From Halomonas sp. (lineage in GTDB: Bacteria; Pseudomonadota; Gammaproteobacteria; Pseudomonadales; Halomonadaceae): a stretch of DNA of 5,853 nt. The stretch is from NCBI GenBank assembly GCA_007129225.1, contig SKVX01000056.1, positions 1-5,853 of the forward strand. The letters are read 5' to 3'. Position numbers and translations under genes: made by a program. Each line of letters begins with the position of its first letter. Within the stretch, counting starts at the first letter, position 1. Positions 5,745 to 5,853 of the stretch are shown in pieces. A model generated the notes under the pieces. It was not told where the DNA came from and did no database searches. It saw nothing but the letters and a program-made list of their open reading frames with translations.

Positions 5745-5853
5745 ATGCCGCTCAGGAAGCTGTCCGAACGCGACCTGTGTCGTCGGCCTTTCGCGCGGCA
5801 CCCGGAGCCTGTGCGATCGACCCTGTGCTCGCCGGCCCCGCCGGCCCCGCCGG
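5745..5853 (+). CDS. Possible start of an unidentified gene (partial, 3' cut by window)
   Basis: Twelve bases after the GntR stop, AAAGGGGGG (5734-5742) precedes an ATG at 5745 that opens a frame to the window end (36 codons, MPLRKLSERDLCRRPFAR then on to a Pro/Ala repeat). Third positions are mostly G or C, as in the other genes. The product is not recognisable. A competing minus-strand frame enters from 5853 and stops with TGA at 5754-5752 (a Pro/Ala/Gly-rich tail), so the true coding strand is undecided. Confidence 0.25.
   Translation, partial: MPLRKLSERDLCRRPFARHPEPVRSTLCSPAPPAPP
5831..5853. repeat. GC-rich 9-bp tandem repeat at window edge
   Basis: GCCGGCCCC occurs at 5831-5839 and 5840-5848, and a third copy begins at 5849 and is cut by the window end. 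The 9-base period equals three codons, so in a coding frame it would give a Pro/Ala (or Pro/Ala/Gly) repeat. Confidence 0.75.

Noticed and set aside
1..5853. CRISPR arrays, tRNA/rRNA genes, insertion sequences
   Set aside because: I saw no regularly spaced repeats, no tRNA-like cloverleaf arms with conserved bases, and no transposase or terminal inverted repeats.

Overview
The DNA is GC-rich with strong G/C preference at third codon positions, while the intergenic promoter regions are markedly AT-richer. Gene content (a membrane-bound Na+-pumping oxaloacetate decarboxylase, a pair of half-size CHR transporters, an FCD-type GntR regulator) fits a gammaproteobacterium, plausibly a marine or halophilic one such as a Halomonas relative. 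That placement is inference from gene content and composition, not from a phylogenetic marker.

Layout. Positions 1-1448 (+ strand) hold the end of oadA (biotin carrier domain) and a complete oadB, the carboxyltransferase/biotin-carrier and sodium-channel subunits of oxaloacetate decarboxylase. A strong bidirectional hairpin terminator (1474-1508) separates them from a convergent plant-type [2Fe-2S] ferredoxin gene (1918-1574, - strand). Upstream of the ferredoxin lies its leader/promoter region with a perfect TGGTATACCA palindrome. Next come a minus-strand terminator (2070-2100) and, reading leftward, the transport cluster: two overlapping short-chain ChrA-family genes (4900-4328 and 4331-3801), a 196-bp gap with a small, possibly frameshifted reading frame, and a ~12-helix anion permease of the ion-transporter superfamily (3604-2129). 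Divergent from that cluster, across an AT-rich 178-bp control region, is a GntR/FCD regulator (5079-5732, + strand). The last ~120 bp contain a possible new gene start and a GC-rich 9-bp repeat cut by the window edge.

How it may work together. The regulator most likely controls the divergent chrA-chrA-permease cluster. FCD regulators usually sense small organic acids, often through a bound metal, so I infer that the cluster moves a carboxylate or similar anion and is not a standard chromate-resistance locus. A FadR-type operator motif (GGTATACCAAA, 11 bases) occurs both just upstream of the regulator gene and upstream of the ferredoxin gene, in the same orientation relative to each start. This suggests the ferredoxin belongs to the same regulon. 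No oxygenase or reductase partner for the ferredoxin is visible in the window.
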